Below are positions 50,518-59,015 of a stretch of DNA of 64,000 bases, one piece after another. The notes under the pieces were generated by a model that did no database searches, was not told where the DNA came from, and saw only the letters and a program-made list of their open reading frames with translations. Positions within the stretch are counted from its first letter, which is position 1. Every line of letters starts with the position of its first letter. The stretch spans positions 30,604 through 94,603 of the forward strand of contig DASXQT010000040.1 of the NCBI GenBank assembly GCA_036507005.1, written 5' to 3'. This stretch comes from WS-2 sp036507005. GTDB lineage: Bacteria > Eisenbacteria > RBG-16-71-46. The position numbers and the translations under genes were made by a program.

Positions 50518-51105
50518 TCAGTCGCGAGCCGTGGCGAGGTGTTTCAGCGCCGCCCCGCGCAGCGCGTCGGAGAGTCGTGGATCGTCGACGGCGCGCGCCA
50601 GCACCAGCGCGCCAACCATCGTGGCCACCGTGAAGAGTGCACGCTCGTGCGCAATCCGGTTTCCCCGGTCCGGCAAGTGGCGCGCCACGACGTCGATCAT
50701 CTCCTTGATGCGGCGTGTCGCAGCGCGCCGAACTTCGGGCGCCTGGCGGGGCATTTCCGAGCCGAGCGCGGCGGCCGCACACCCGCTCTCGATGGCGTCC
50801 ACGTTCGTCTTCGAGAGATAAGCCTCCAGCATCTTCCGCAGCGCCCGTTGTGCCGGTGCACTGGCGGCGATGCGTTCCATCGCGGCCACGCTTTCGGCCC
50901 CGGCGCGATCAGCCGCTTCGACCAGCATCGCCTCACGCGAGGCGAAGTGGGCGTAGAAGCCGCCGTGCGTCAGGCCAGCATCCTTCATGATTTCGGCGAC
51001 GCCGGTGCCGTCGTAGCCCGTGCGCCGAATGGCGCGTGCAGCGGCGTTGACGATCCGGTCGTGAGTGGCTTCCTTGCGTCCTAGGTTGGCTCGTGTGCGG
51101 GTCAT
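50518..51105 (-). CDS. TetR/AcrR family transcriptional regulator
   Basis: A 195-residue repressor with an N-terminal helix-turn-helix (residues 14-60: IVNAAARAIRRTGYDGTGVAEIMKDAG, then LTHGGFYAHFASREAML) and a C-terminal ligand-binding helical domain with Cys in ESGCAAAALG, typical of the subgroup that controls SDR or reductase genes. ATG at 51105 has GGAGG five bases before it. It is the first gene of the TetR-SDR-ADH unit, and two perfect palindromes lie just upstream, so self-repression lifted by an electrophile or substrate is likely. Confidence 0.95.
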   Translation of the reverse strand: MTRTRANLGRKEATHDRIVNAAARAIRRTGYDGTGVAEIMKDAGLTHGGFYAHFASREAMLVEAADRAGAESVAAMERIAASAPAQRALRKMLEAYLSKTNVDAIESGCAAAALGSEMPRQAPEVRRAATRRIKEMIDVVARHLPDRGNRIAHERALFTVATMVGALVLARAVDDPRLSDALRGAALKHLATARD

Positions 51106-51116
51106 GCCATCCTCCG

Positions 51117-51132
51117 TATGATGCGCATCATA
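51117..51132. promoter_or_regulatory. 16-base palindrome, probable TetR operator
   Basis: TATGATGCGCATCATA is a perfect palindrome ending 12 bases upstream of the TetR start codon, next to the ribosome site. Size and place fit a TetR-family operator that represses its own operon. Confidence 0.65.
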
Positions 51133-51140
51133 TGGATGTT

Positions 51141-51154
51141 GACGCTCGAGCGTC
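51141..51154. promoter_or_regulatory. Second palindrome upstream of TetR
   Basis: GACGCTCGAGCGTC is a perfect 14-base palindrome 24 bases from the first one. It does not share sequence with it, so it may bind a different protein or be part of the promoter region of the unit. Confidence 0.4.
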
Positions 51155-51242
51155 GGTTCACAGATCTTTCCAGGCAGCGTGGAAGCAGACGTCTGTTCAA
51201 GTCGATATCACGAGACGTTGCCGTGCTAACGTGTTGCGACTC

Positions 51243-51319
51243 GGCCCCGTAGCTCAGACGGATAGAGCAGCGGTTTCCTAAACCGCGTGCCGCTGGCCCG
51301 ATTCCAGCCGGAGCCACCA
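51243..51319 (+). tRNA. tRNA-Arg (CCT), with divergent T-loop
   Basis: Cloverleaf: acceptor GGCCCCG/CGGAGCC with one C-A mismatch at pair 4-69, D-arm TAGCTCAGACGGATAGAGCAG, anticodon stem-loop GCGGTTTCCTAAACCGC with anticodon CCT, T-stem GCTGG/CCAGC, and encoded CCA end. The T-loop reads CCCGATT instead of TTCGAAT, losing T54 and T55 while keeping C56, G57 and A58. The gene may be functional but divergent, or decaying. It reads AGG codons, rare in this genome. Confidence 0.78.
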
Positions 51320-51540
51320 CTCCTGCAACGAGGTACGCCCACCGCCGGGCACAGCATTGCGGGGGACTACCGCGATGAGGTCGGGCCCCGGGGCGTCTCC
51401 CTTGGCGTACTCCGCTGCCAGGGACCCGAGCGGGGGGGACCGGCCGTCGGACGGGCAGGGCTGGGCGCCGGCCCCAGGGGGCGCAGATGCGATTTCGGTT
51501 GATGTTGCGGACTTGACGAATCTATGATCCTGCCCCTACT

Positions 51541-51580
51541 CAGAAGGGACACACGACGCTCAGAAGGGACACACCACGCT
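51541..51580. repeat. Two tandem 20-base repeats
   Basis: CAGAAGGGACACACGACGCT is followed directly by CAGAAGGGACACACCACGCT, identical except for one base. They lie 34 bases before the start of the golvesin-like gene, in its leader. Origin unknown; slippage or an operator pair are both possible. Confidence 0.7.
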
Positions 51581-51613
51581 CAGGATGAGCAACACGGGAG
51601 GAGGAAGACCTCA

Positions 51614-52219
51614 ATGCGTCGCCACGCCGGGTTTGTTGTGGCCGCGGTCCTCGTTTCACCCATCCCTGCCAGCCTTGCCCACGCCGCTCCGCCAATCGTG
51701 GTGGAATCGAGATGCGCCTCCGGATCCGCGTACATCGAGGGTGGGACCGGCTGGGTCAATTCCAGCGCCAAGAGCAACCGCACGTCTTGCGCGGCCGGCT
51801 CGCGGTCCACGAAGGACGCAGCCGCCTACGCCGACTTCATCCCACCCATCGTGACCGAAGGGTTGTACGACGTCTACGCGACGTGGGGGCAGACCACGAA
51901 CAACAACGACGGCCCCAACGCGGAGCACGTCCAGTTCTCGATCATCGATCGCGATGGCACCCGCAGCACATTCGTGGACATGCGCGGGCTCGCGAGCTGC
52001 GCGGGCGCGAACGCCGACCAGCTCATCCTGATCGGCCGCGGCTACTTCCAGCCGAATCTCGGCCAGAAGGTGCGCCTGTCGAACACCGCCACTGGACAGT
52101 GCGCGCTCGGAAGCGGCAAGCGGTTCGTGACCGCCGACGCGGTCGTCTTCAATTTCGTGGACCTGACGCCCGCGGTCCCGAGGAGCTGGGGCAAGCTGAA
52201 GGTCATCTACCGCAACTGA
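51614..52219 (+). CDS. Exported golvesin-like domain protein
   Basis: A 201-residue secreted protein. Residues 1-25 form a signal peptide (ending AHA-A), and the mature part is one domain with GLYDVYATWGQTTNNNDGPN and the closing TADAVVFNFV, the pattern of golvesin C-terminal/xanthan-lyase-type beta-sandwich domains found in exported carbohydrate-active proteins. Four Cys residues could form two disulfides. No catalytic part is attached, so carbohydrate or surface binding is likely. ATG at 51614 lies 9-13 bases after a GGAGGAGG stretch. Confidence 0.72.
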   Translation: MRRHAGFVVAAVLVSPIPASLAHAAPPIVVESRCASGSAYIEGGTGWVNSSAKSNRTSCAAGSRSTKDAAAYADFIPPIVTEGLYDVYATWGQTTNNNDGPNAEHVQFSIIDRDGTRSTFVDMRGLASCAGANADQLILIGRGYFQPNLGQKVRLSNTATGQCALGSGKRFVTADAVVFNFVDLTPAVPRSWGKLKVIYRN

Positions 52220-52361
52220 AGTCCCTGCGGCCGCCTTCCACGCCCGGCCGGGCGCCCATTGAGCGCCCGGCTGGTGCGCATCCACCCTGAATCGAGTTCC
52301 CAAACCGCGAGCGTTGTCCCGACGCCGGCCCCACCCCTCACCCGCGCCGGACCGCGCGCCC

Positions 52362-53177
52362 TCACGCCAGCACGGCGCTCGAGAAGGCTCGGTGGTACAG
52401 CTCGCTGATCGGGTGGTGGATGCCGAGCACCACGAAGATCGCGCGCCCCGCGTCCTGAGCGGCGCCGCCGGCGTAGCGCCGGTCGCGGCGCAGGGATTCG
52501 ATCAGCGCCTCGAGCGCCGCGCCGTAGTCGCCGCTCCGGATCGCCCGCGCCCCGGCGAGCAGCGGCTCCTTCGCCGCGGTGTCGGGCAGGTCGCCCGGGC
52601 GCTCCGCGGTCGTGGCGAGGCGCGCGAGCGCGATCAGCGCCTCTGCCCGATCGGCGGACCCCGGATCGTCCCCCACGTCGCGCAGTGTGGCCTCGACCTC
52701 GGCCGGGTTCACGCGCAGCAGGGCCTCGGCCAGCGCGAGCCGCGCCTCGGCGTTGTGCGGCTCGGCGGCGAGGACGCCACGCAGCGCCTCGATGGCCTGC
52801 GCGTACGACCCGCGTCCGAGCAGCTCGCGCGCGGCGGCGACCGCCGCGTCCTGCGGGGAGGGAAGCGCGGACTCCAGCCAGCGCCGGATCTCGTCCTCGG
52901 GCATCAGGCCGACGAACTCGTCCACGACCTCGCCGTTCACGAACAGCTTCACGGCCGGGATGCCGTAGATGCCGAAGCGCTCGGTGATCCCGGGGTGGGC
53001 TTCGGTATCCACCTTGGCCAGCTCCCAGCGGCCGTCCGCGTCGCCCGCGACGCGCTCGATGATGGGACCCAGCACCCGGCACGGACCGCACCATTCCGCC
53101 CAGAAGTCGACCAGCACGGGAATGCTGCGGCTGCGCTCGATGACATCCCTCTCGAAGTCGGTGACCTCGTGGCTCAT
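52362..53177 (-). CDS. cnoX: Thioredoxin-TPR protein (CnoX/YbbN type)
   Basis: A 271-residue protein with an N-terminal thioredoxin domain (active site WCGPC, Cys30 and Cys33; cis-Pro in GIPAVKLF) and a C-terminal TPR domain (residues 108-230). CnoX (YbbN) of Escherichia coli is a redox-regulated holdase that delivers clients to GroEL; many homologues keep only one Cys, while here the full CxxC remains, so disulfide reduction is possible too. ATG at 53177 is well placed. It is divergent from the pepT gene. Confidence 0.93.
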   Translation of the reverse strand: MSHEVTDFERDVIERSRSIPVLVDFWAEWCGPCRVLGPIIERVAGDADGRWELAKVDTEAHPGITERFGIYGIPAVKLFVNGEVVDEFVGLMPEDEIRRWLESALPSPQDAAVAAARELLGRGSYAQAIEALRGVLAAEPHNAEARLALAEALLRVNPAEVEATLRDVGDDPGSADRAEALIALARLATTAERPGDLPDTAAKEPLLAGARAIRSGDYGAALEALIESLRRDRRYAGGAAQDAGRAIFVVLGIHHPISELYHRAFSSAVLA

Positions 53178-53443
53178 GGGCGTGAATGCTCCTGCGGTCC
53201 AGGGGGGGAAGCCGCGACCGGTCTTCGAGATGCGCTACGTTATCTCAGCCTGCGCTCGCGGGCCAATTGGGACGCGCCGGCACCGGACGGCGGCGCCCGG
53301 CTGCCGGCCGCGGCACGGGGCTCCGGGCACTGGCTCCGGGCCCGACGCGCGCGCCCGAACTCGTTTGCCGATCCGGCCGCGCCTCGATTAGCCTCATCTG
53401 CCATCGGCTCCACCGGCATCGCTTCCTCGCCACGGAGATCGCC

Positions 53444-54700
53444 ATGGCCCAGACCACAGGCGTGACCACCAGCGTCGTCGAGCGGTTCCTCCGCTACGTG
53501 ACGTACGACACGCAGTCGGCCGAGAACTCGGACACCTACCCGAGCACGCCCAAGCAGCTCGTGCTGCTCGACCGGCTGGTCGCGGAGCTCGAGGAGATCG
53601 GCCTCGCCGACGCCGCTCGCGACGAGCACGGCTACGTCATGGCGACCATCCCGGCGACCACGAAGAAGAAGAACGTGCCGGTGGTGGGCTTCGTCGCGCA
53701 CGTGGACACCTCGCCCGAGGAGGGCGGCGCCCACGTGAAGCCGCTGGTCCACCGGAACTGGCGCGGCGAGGACATCGCCCTGCCCGACGACCCGAAGGTG
53801 GTCCTGCGCAGCTCCGAGATCCCGGCGCTGCGCGAGCAGGTCGGCAACGACATCATCACGGCGTCGGGCCACACCCTGCTCGGGGCCGACAACAAGTCGG
53901 GCGTGGCGGAGATCGTGGCGGCGGCCGAGTACCTGGTCCGGCACCCGGAGATTCCCCATGGCGCGGTGCGCGTCGCGTTCACCCCCGACGAGGAGGTGGG
54001 CGCCGGCACCAAGCACTTCGACGTCGGGAAGTTCGGCGCGGCGTTCGCCTACACCATGGACGGCGAAGGCCGCGGCACGCTCGAGATCGAGACCTTCTCC
54101 GCGGACGCGATGACGGTGACCTTCCGCGGCATCAACACCCATCCCGGGTTCGCCAAGTGGAAAATGGTGAACGCCATCAAGGTCGCGGCCGAGTTCATCC
54201 AGCGCCTGCCGAAGAGCCGGCTCTCTCCCGAGACCACCGAGGGCCGCGAGGGGTTCGTGCACCCCTACGTGGTGCACGCCGGCGTGGCGGAAGCCTCGGT
54301 CCGGTTCATCATCCGCGACTTCTCGACGCCAGCGCTCAAGGAGAAGGAGACGCTGCTGCAGAAGCTGGCGCGCGAGACCGTCGCGGCCTGGCCGGGCGCC
54401 GGGGTGGACTTCAAGATCGAGGAGTCCTACCGCAACATGAAGGAGGTCCTCGACCTCCACCCCGAGGTGATCGAAGTCGCGCGCGAGGCGATCCGGCGCG
54501 CGGGGCTCGCGGTGCGGTCGACCGCGGTGCGCGGCGGCACCGACGGCTCGCGCCTGTGCTTCATGGGGCTGCCGACCCCCAACCTGTTCGCGGGGGAGAA
54601 CAACTTCCACTCGCGCTTCGAATGGGTCTCGGCCCAGGACATGGAGAAGGCGGTCGAAGTGATCGCCAACGTGTGCCGGATCGTCGAGGAGCAGGCGTGA
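53444..54700 (+). CDS. pepT: Peptidase T (tripeptide aminopeptidase)
   Basis: A 418-residue M20B metallopeptidase that removes the N-terminal residue from tripeptides in the cytoplasm. Zinc ligands and catalytic residues are visible: His86 and Asp88 in AHVDTS, Asp149 in LLGADNKSG, Glu183-Glu184 in PDEEVGAG, and the HP motif near the dimerisation domain. Full length for the family. ATG at 53444 has GGAG eight bases upstream; a longer upstream frame is not conserved. The EamA transporter gene follows 34 bases later on the same strand. Confidence 0.96.
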   Translation: MAQTTGVTTSVVERFLRYVTYDTQSAENSDTYPSTPKQLVLLDRLVAELEEIGLADAARDEHGYVMATIPATTKKKNVPVVGFVAHVDTSPEEGGAHVKPLVHRNWRGEDIALPDDPKVVLRSSEIPALREQVGNDIITASGHTLLGADNKSGVAEIVAAAEYLVRHPEIPHGAVRVAFTPDEEVGAGTKHFDVGKFGAAFAYTMDGEGRGTLEIETFSADAMTVTFRGINTHPGFAKWKMVNAIKVAAEFIQRLPKSRLSPETTEGREGFVHPYVVHAGVAEASVRFIIRDFSTPALKEKETLLQKLARETVAAWPGAGVDFKIEESYRNMKEVLDLHPEVIEVAREAIRRAGLAVRSTAVRGGTDGSRLCFMGLPTPNLFAGENNFHSRFEWVSAQDMEKAVEVIANVCRIVEEQA

Positions 54701-54734
54701 CGCGTCGCGCCGCGCGGACGGGCGCGCGCGGCGG

Positions 54735-55630
54735 ATGAGGTTCGCGGGCGAGATCTCCGCCCTCGGCACCGCCGTCTGCTGGGCCGCCGGCTCCAACCTC
54801 TTCGCCGCAGCCGGGCAGCGCATGGGCTCGGCGGTCCTGAACCGCCTGCGCATCACGGTCGCCGCCCTGCTCCTCGGGCTCGCGCTGCTCGTCACGCACG
54901 GGTCGCCGTGGCCGACCTGGGCGACTGGATCGCAGGTCGGCCTCCTCGCCGCGAGCGGGCTCGTCGGCTTCGTGTTCGGCGACGCCAACTATTTCCGGGC
55001 GCTCGTGATCCTGGGGCCGGGGCGCGCCGCGCTGCTCTCCTCGCTGGCCCCGGTGTTCACCGCCGCGCTGGCCTGGCCGGTGCTGGGCGAGGCCCCGGGC
55101 CCCCTCGCCCTGCTGGGCATGGCGCTCATCCTGGGCGGGATCTTCTCGGTGCTGCGCGAGCGCGAGCGCCGCGAGCGGGTGCACGTCGAAGGCTCGCCGC
55201 TCGCGGGCGTGATCGCCGGCGTGCTCAGCGGGCTCGGGCAGGCGGTGGGCTTCGTGATCTCGAAGCTCGCGCTCCGCACCGGGCTCGATCCGCTCTCGGC
55301 CACCGTGGTGCGGATCGCGGCGCTGCCATCGGAGTGTGGGCGCTCGCGGCGCTCCAGCGCGATCCTCTGGCCTCGTTCGCCGCGCTCCGCGACCGCACGG
55401 CGACGCTCTTCATGGTGGGCGGCGCCTTCTGTGGCCCGTTCCTGGGCGTGACGCTCTCGCTCAACGCGCTCGAGTACATCCAGGCGGGGGTCGCGGCCTC
55501 GATCACCGCCATCTACCCGCTGCTCACGATCCTGATCTCCTCGCGCTTCCACGGCGAGCGGCTCACGGCGCGGAGCCTCGGGGGCTTCGTGGCGGCGGTG
55601 GCAGGCGTGGTGGTGCTGTTCCTGAGGTAG
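54735..55630 (+). pseudogene. EamA (DMT) family transporter, frameshifted
   Basis: Two ORFs in different frames together encode one intact ten-segment drug/metabolite transporter. The first (from ATG 54735) runs to VVRIAALP at about 55327, where one base appears to be missing; the frame one base on continues with IGVWALAALQRDP and the second half, ending VVVLFLR at 55630. Each half has the usual five hydrophobic segments, so only the join is broken. It is either a real inactivating mutation or a sequencing error, as the rest of the gene is undamaged. Substrate unknown. Probably cotranscribed with pepT. Confidence 0.85.
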
Positions 55631-55683
55631 GGAGGGTGCGGCAGGGCGCCTTTCGCCGCGCCCGATCCTGATACATTCCGCCC

Positions 55684-57570
55684 GTGGCCACGCCCCCGCG
55701 CAAGCCTCTCCTGATCTGGGACGGCAACTGCGGCTTCTGCCGCATGTGGATCGCCCGCTGGCAGCGCATGACCGGCGAGCGCGTGGACTACGCGCCCTAC
55801 CAGATCGTCTTTTCCCAGTTCCCCGGCATCCCGGTCGCCCGCTTCAAGCGCTCGGTGCAGCTCGTCGAGGCCGGCGACCGCCTGTCGCAGGGCGCCGAGG
55901 CGGTGTTCCGCGCGCTCGCCTACGCGCCGGGCCTCGGCTGGCCGCTGTGGCTCTACCGGCACCTGCCGTTCTTCTCGTTCGCGAGCGAGGCGTTCTACTG
56001 GATCGTGGCGCGCAACCGCCGCCTGTTCTCGCTCTTCACCCGGATCGCCTACGGCGCGCACGTGGTCCCGCCCGGCGACACGCTCACCACGTGGATCTTC
56101 CTCCGCGTGCTCGGCGTGATCTACCTCATCGCCTTCGTCTCGCTCTGGGCGCAGATCGCGGGGCTCGTGGGCAGCCACGGAATCCTGCCCGCGGGCGCCT
56201 TCCTCGACGCGGTGCGCGCGCGCTACGGCCCCGAGCGCTATTGGCTGCTGCCGACGCTGGCCTGGTTCAACGCGAGCGACGCCGTGCTGTGGGGCCTGTG
56301 CGCCGCGGGCGCCGTGCTCGCGCTGGTGCTGGTCGCCGGCCTCGTCCCGATCGCCGCGCTCGCGGGCTGCTGGGTGCTCTACCTCTCGCTCGCGACCGTG
56401 TGCCGCGACTTCCTGTGGTTCCAGTGGGACAGCCTGCTGCTCGAGACCGGCTTCCTCGCGATCTTCCTCGCGCCCGCGCGCGAGCGCTCCCGCCCCGGCA
56501 CCGACCCGCCGGCCCCGCGCTCGGTGCGCTGGATGCTGCGCTGGCTGCTGTTCCGGCTGATGTTCTCCTCGGCGGTGGTCAAGATCGCGAGCGGCGATCC
56601 TACGTGGCACAACCGGACCGCGCTCCAGTACCACTACGAGACCCAGTGCCTGCCGCCGTGGACGGCGTGGTACATGCACCACCTTTCCGCGTCCTTCCAG
56701 CGCTGGTCGGCGATCGGGATGTTCGCGATCGAGGGGTTCGCGCCGTTCTTCATCCTCGCGCCGCGCCGCATCCGCTTCGCCGCCGGGCTCGCGATGGCGC
56801 TGCTCCAGGGACTGATCCTCGTCACCGGCAACTACTGCTACTTCAACCTGCTCACCCTCGCGCTCATCCTGCTCCTCCTGGACGACGGCGTGTGGCCGCT
56901 CAAGTGGCGCGGGCGCGCCGCCGGACGCGACCCGCTCCCCTGGAGGCCGTCCGGAGGGCGCTGGCCGTCGTGGGTCACCGGGCCTTTGACGGTGGCGCTC
57001 TTCGCGCTCAGCCTGGTCCCGCTCATGGGCTCGTTCCGGCGTCCGCTCCAGCGGCTCGGCCCGCTGCCTGCGATCTACGAAGACCTGTCCGCGTTCCGGA
57101 TCGTGAACGGCTACGGGCTGTTCGCGGTGATGACCACGAGGCGGCAGGAGATCATCGTCGAGGGCAGCAATGATCGCCGCACCTGGCTGCCCTACGAGTT
57201 CCGATTCAAGCCGGGGGACGTGATGCGCCGGCCCCCGTTCGTGGCGCCGCACCAGCCGCGGCTCGACTGGCAGATGTGGTTCGCGGCCCTGAGCGAGTTC
57301 GGGCGCGAGCCGTGGTACGCGGGCTTCTGCCAGCGCCTGCTCGAGGGCTCGCGCCCGGTGCTCGGGCTGCTCGAGAACAATCCGTTCCCGACCGCCCCGC
57401 CGCGCTACCTGCGATCCATGGTTTACGACTACCATTTCACCGACGCCCCGACGCGGCGCGCGACGGGGGCGTGGTGGCGCCGCGAAGTGCGCGGTCCCTA
57501 CGGCCCGGTGCTCACGCTGGTGGACGGGCAGCTCATGGCGTTTCCCGATCGCGGCCCGGGCCGCCGCTGA
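55684..57570 (+). CDS. DCC thiol-oxidoreductase domain fused to lipase maturation factor
   Basis: A 628-residue fusion. Residues 1-120 are a DUF393/DCC domain (YuxK-like), a thioredoxin-like fold with the DxxCxxC active site in WDGNCGFCRMW (Asp13, Cys16, Cys19). Residues 130-620 are a lipase maturation factor (LMF1-like) membrane protein with about nine segments and the conserved LWFQWDSLLLETGF (about residue 243), FRLMFSSAVVKIASGDPTW, and RQEIIVEGSND motifs. LMF1 in animals folds dimeric lipases; bacterial relatives are uncharacterised. Start is GTG at 55684. A fused thiol domain would fit a role in disulfide handling of exported proteins. Confidence 0.9.
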   Translation: MATPPRKPLLIWDGNCGFCRMWIARWQRMTGERVDYAPYQIVFSQFPGIPVARFKRSVQLVEAGDRLSQGAEAVFRALAYAPGLGWPLWLYRHLPFFSFASEAFYWIVARNRRLFSLFTRIAYGAHVVPPGDTLTTWIFLRVLGVIYLIAFVSLWAQIAGLVGSHGILPAGAFLDAVRARYGPERYWLLPTLAWFNASDAVLWGLCAAGAVLALVLVAGLVPIAALAGCWVLYLSLATVCRDFLWFQWDSLLLETGFLAIFLAPARERSRPGTDPPAPRSVRWMLRWLLFRLMFSSAVVKIASGDPTWHNRTALQYHYETQCLPPWTAWYMHHLSASFQRWSAIGMFAIEGFAPFFILAPRRIRFAAGLAMALLQGLILVTGNYCYFNLLTLALILLLLDDGVWPLKWRGRAAGRDPLPWRPSGGRWPSWVTGPLTVALFALSLVPLMGSFRRPLQRLGPLPAIYEDLSAFRIVNGYGLFAVMTTRRQEIIVEGSNDRRTWLPYEFRFKPGDVMRRPPFVAPHQPRLDWQMWFAALSEFGREPWYAGFCQRLLEGSRPVLGLLENNPFPTAPPRYLRSMVYDYHFTDAPTRRATGAWWRREVRGPYGPVLTLVDGQLMAFPDRGPGRR

Positions 57571-57610
57571 CCGTGCGCCACATGGCCGAGGGCCGAAGGG
57601 AGGTCGCCCC

Positions 57611-58585
57611 GTGAACGTTTCCTACACCGCTCCGCTGCGGCGCGCCTGGGAGCGCGCGCGCGCCCTGCTGCTCCGCCCGTTCCGCCTCGCGACCTGGATG
57701 ACGCTGGGCTTCGCGGCCTTCCTGTCGGAGCTTCTTTCGAGTCACCAGGGCGGCTTCGGCTGGCGCGGCCTCCGGCGGCCCCTGGGACACGAGTACGGGT
57801 GGCCGCACGAGTGGTCGTTCTCGCCGCTGGTCCTGGGCATCGCCGCGATCGTGGTGACGTGCGTGATCGGCGTCTTCGTCGCGCTCCTGTGGGTCAGCTC
57901 GCGCGGGAAGTTCATCTTCCTCGACGACGTGGCCCACGCGCGCGCGGAGATCGTGGCGCCGTGGAAGCGCTTCGCGCGCCTCGGCAACTCGCTCTTCGCC
58001 TGGGCGCTGGTGTTCGGGCTCGCGTGCCTCGCGATCCTCGCGCTGTTGGCGCTCCCGTTCGTGGCCGCGATCGCCGCGCTGTTCCAGGGCGGCGAGTTCC
58101 GCTGGGCGGGCCTCGGCGCGCTGCTCGGGTTCTTCCTGATGGCCGTGCCGGTGGGGATCGCGCTCGCCTACGCCGGCCTCTTTCTCTCCGATTTCGTGGT
58201 GCCGATCATGTACCGCGACGACCTCGGCGCGAGTGCGGCGTGGAGAAAGTTCCTCGTCCTGCTCCGCGCCCATCCGGGAAGCTTCCTCATGTACGGCCTG
58301 TGGGTCTTCGCCTTGTGGACGGTCACCCTGTCCGCCTGCCTGGCGGTCGGCTTCGTGACCTGCTGCGTCGGCTTCGTCGTGCTCGGCCTTCCGTACATCG
58401 GCACGGTGGCTCTCCTGCCGGTCTACGTCACGGCGCGCGGGCTCGGCCCCGAGTTCCTGGCCCAGTTCGGCGCCGACTACGCGACGCTGCCTGCCGTCCA
58501 GGCGCCTCCGCCGCCGGCCCCGGCCACGCAAGCGCCTGTAGCGCCGGCCCCGCAGGCGCCTCCGCAGCCGGCGCCCGCGCCGTAG
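57611..58585 (+). CDS. Polytopic membrane protein with Pro/Ala tail
   Basis: A 324-residue protein with about six membrane segments and the loop WVSSRGKFIFLDDVAHARAE, which recurs in a family of uncharacterised bacterial membrane proteins (DUF7544-like, from memory). The last 35 residues are an Ala/Pro/Gln-rich tail of APPPPAPAT-like units. GTG at 57611 follows AGGGAGG. It lies 40 bases after the LMF fusion gene and may share its mRNA. Function unknown. Confidence 0.76.
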   Translation: MNVSYTAPLRRAWERARALLLRPFRLATWMTLGFAAFLSELLSSHQGGFGWRGLRRPLGHEYGWPHEWSFSPLVLGIAAIVVTCVIGVFVALLWVSSRGKFIFLDDVAHARAEIVAPWKRFARLGNSLFAWALVFGLACLAILALLALPFVAAIAALFQGGEFRWAGLGALLGFFLMAVPVGIALAYAGLFLSDFVVPIMYRDDLGASAAWRKFLVLLRAHPGSFLMYGLWVFALWTVTLSACLAVGFVTCCVGFVVLGLPYIGTVALLPVYVTARGLGPEFLAQFGADYATLPAVQAPPPPAPATQAPVAPAPQAPPQPAPAP

Positions 58586-58710
58586 GGTTGCGTCGCGGCG
58601 GCGCGCAGGATCAGCGGGGCATCGGGATCCCCTGGGCAGGCGGAGAGCGCCGAGAGAGCGATGCCGAGAGCGAGCGATGCGGCGCGTGGGTAGCAGCGGG
58701 GAGCGTGCAT
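58477..58710 (-). CDS. Possible small lipoprotein, antisense to the end of the upstream gene
   Basis: ATG at 58710 has GGAGG five bases upstream and encodes a 77-residue protein with a lipoprotein signal (hydrophobic stretch ending LSALSAC, Cys36). The mature part is Gly/Ala/Cys-rich. Its last 109 bases are antisense to the Pro/Ala tail of the 57611..58585 gene, so this low-complexity end could be a mirror artefact. The ribosome site and lipobox are the reasons to keep it. Confidence 0.38.
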   Translation of the reverse strand: MHAPRCYPRAASLALGIALSALSACPGDPDAPLILRAAATQPYGAGAGCGGACGAGATGACVAGAGGGGAWTAGSVA

Positions 58711-58932
58711 GGAATCCTCCGTGCCTCGATCGAGGTCATCCCGGCGCGAGGCATTTCCGGCGTGGCGGCCCGCGGCGCGCCCGCCGCATCGGGGAGGAGA
58801 GGTTCCGCGCCTGCGGATGGCATAGGTCGTGCCGCCCCGCGGTTCCCGGGAGGGAGCTGCCCGCGAACACGACGACCGCGGGAAACCCGCGGCCGGGCGG
58901 CGACCGCCGCATGCGCGTAGACGCACGAGAGT

Positions 58933-58972
58933 GTCACGCTGTCACCCGCGAAGCGTCACGCGGGGGTGACAG
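58933..58972. promoter_or_regulatory. GTCAC-rich imperfect inverted repeat
   Basis: GTCAC occurs at 58933, 58941 and 58955, and inverted (GTGAC) at 58966. CTGTCACCCGCG (58939..58950) pairs with CGCGGGGGTGACAG (58959..58972) apart from a two-base bulge. No T-run follows, so it is more likely a protein-binding or regulatory site than a terminator. Confidence 0.35.
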
Positions 58973-59015
58973 TGCGGCGAACCGCGCATCCTCATCCAGC
59001 CGGGCCGCGCGCGCT

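Noticed and set aside
51287..51502. A 71-codon ORF downstream of the tRNA
   Set aside because: It begins inside the tRNA gene, has no ribosome site and no protein-like pattern.
51541..51580. AAGGGACACAC strings as ends of an IS481- or IS21-like element
   Set aside because: Two direct copies side by side, no transposase and no inverted partner nearby; kept only as a tandem repeat.
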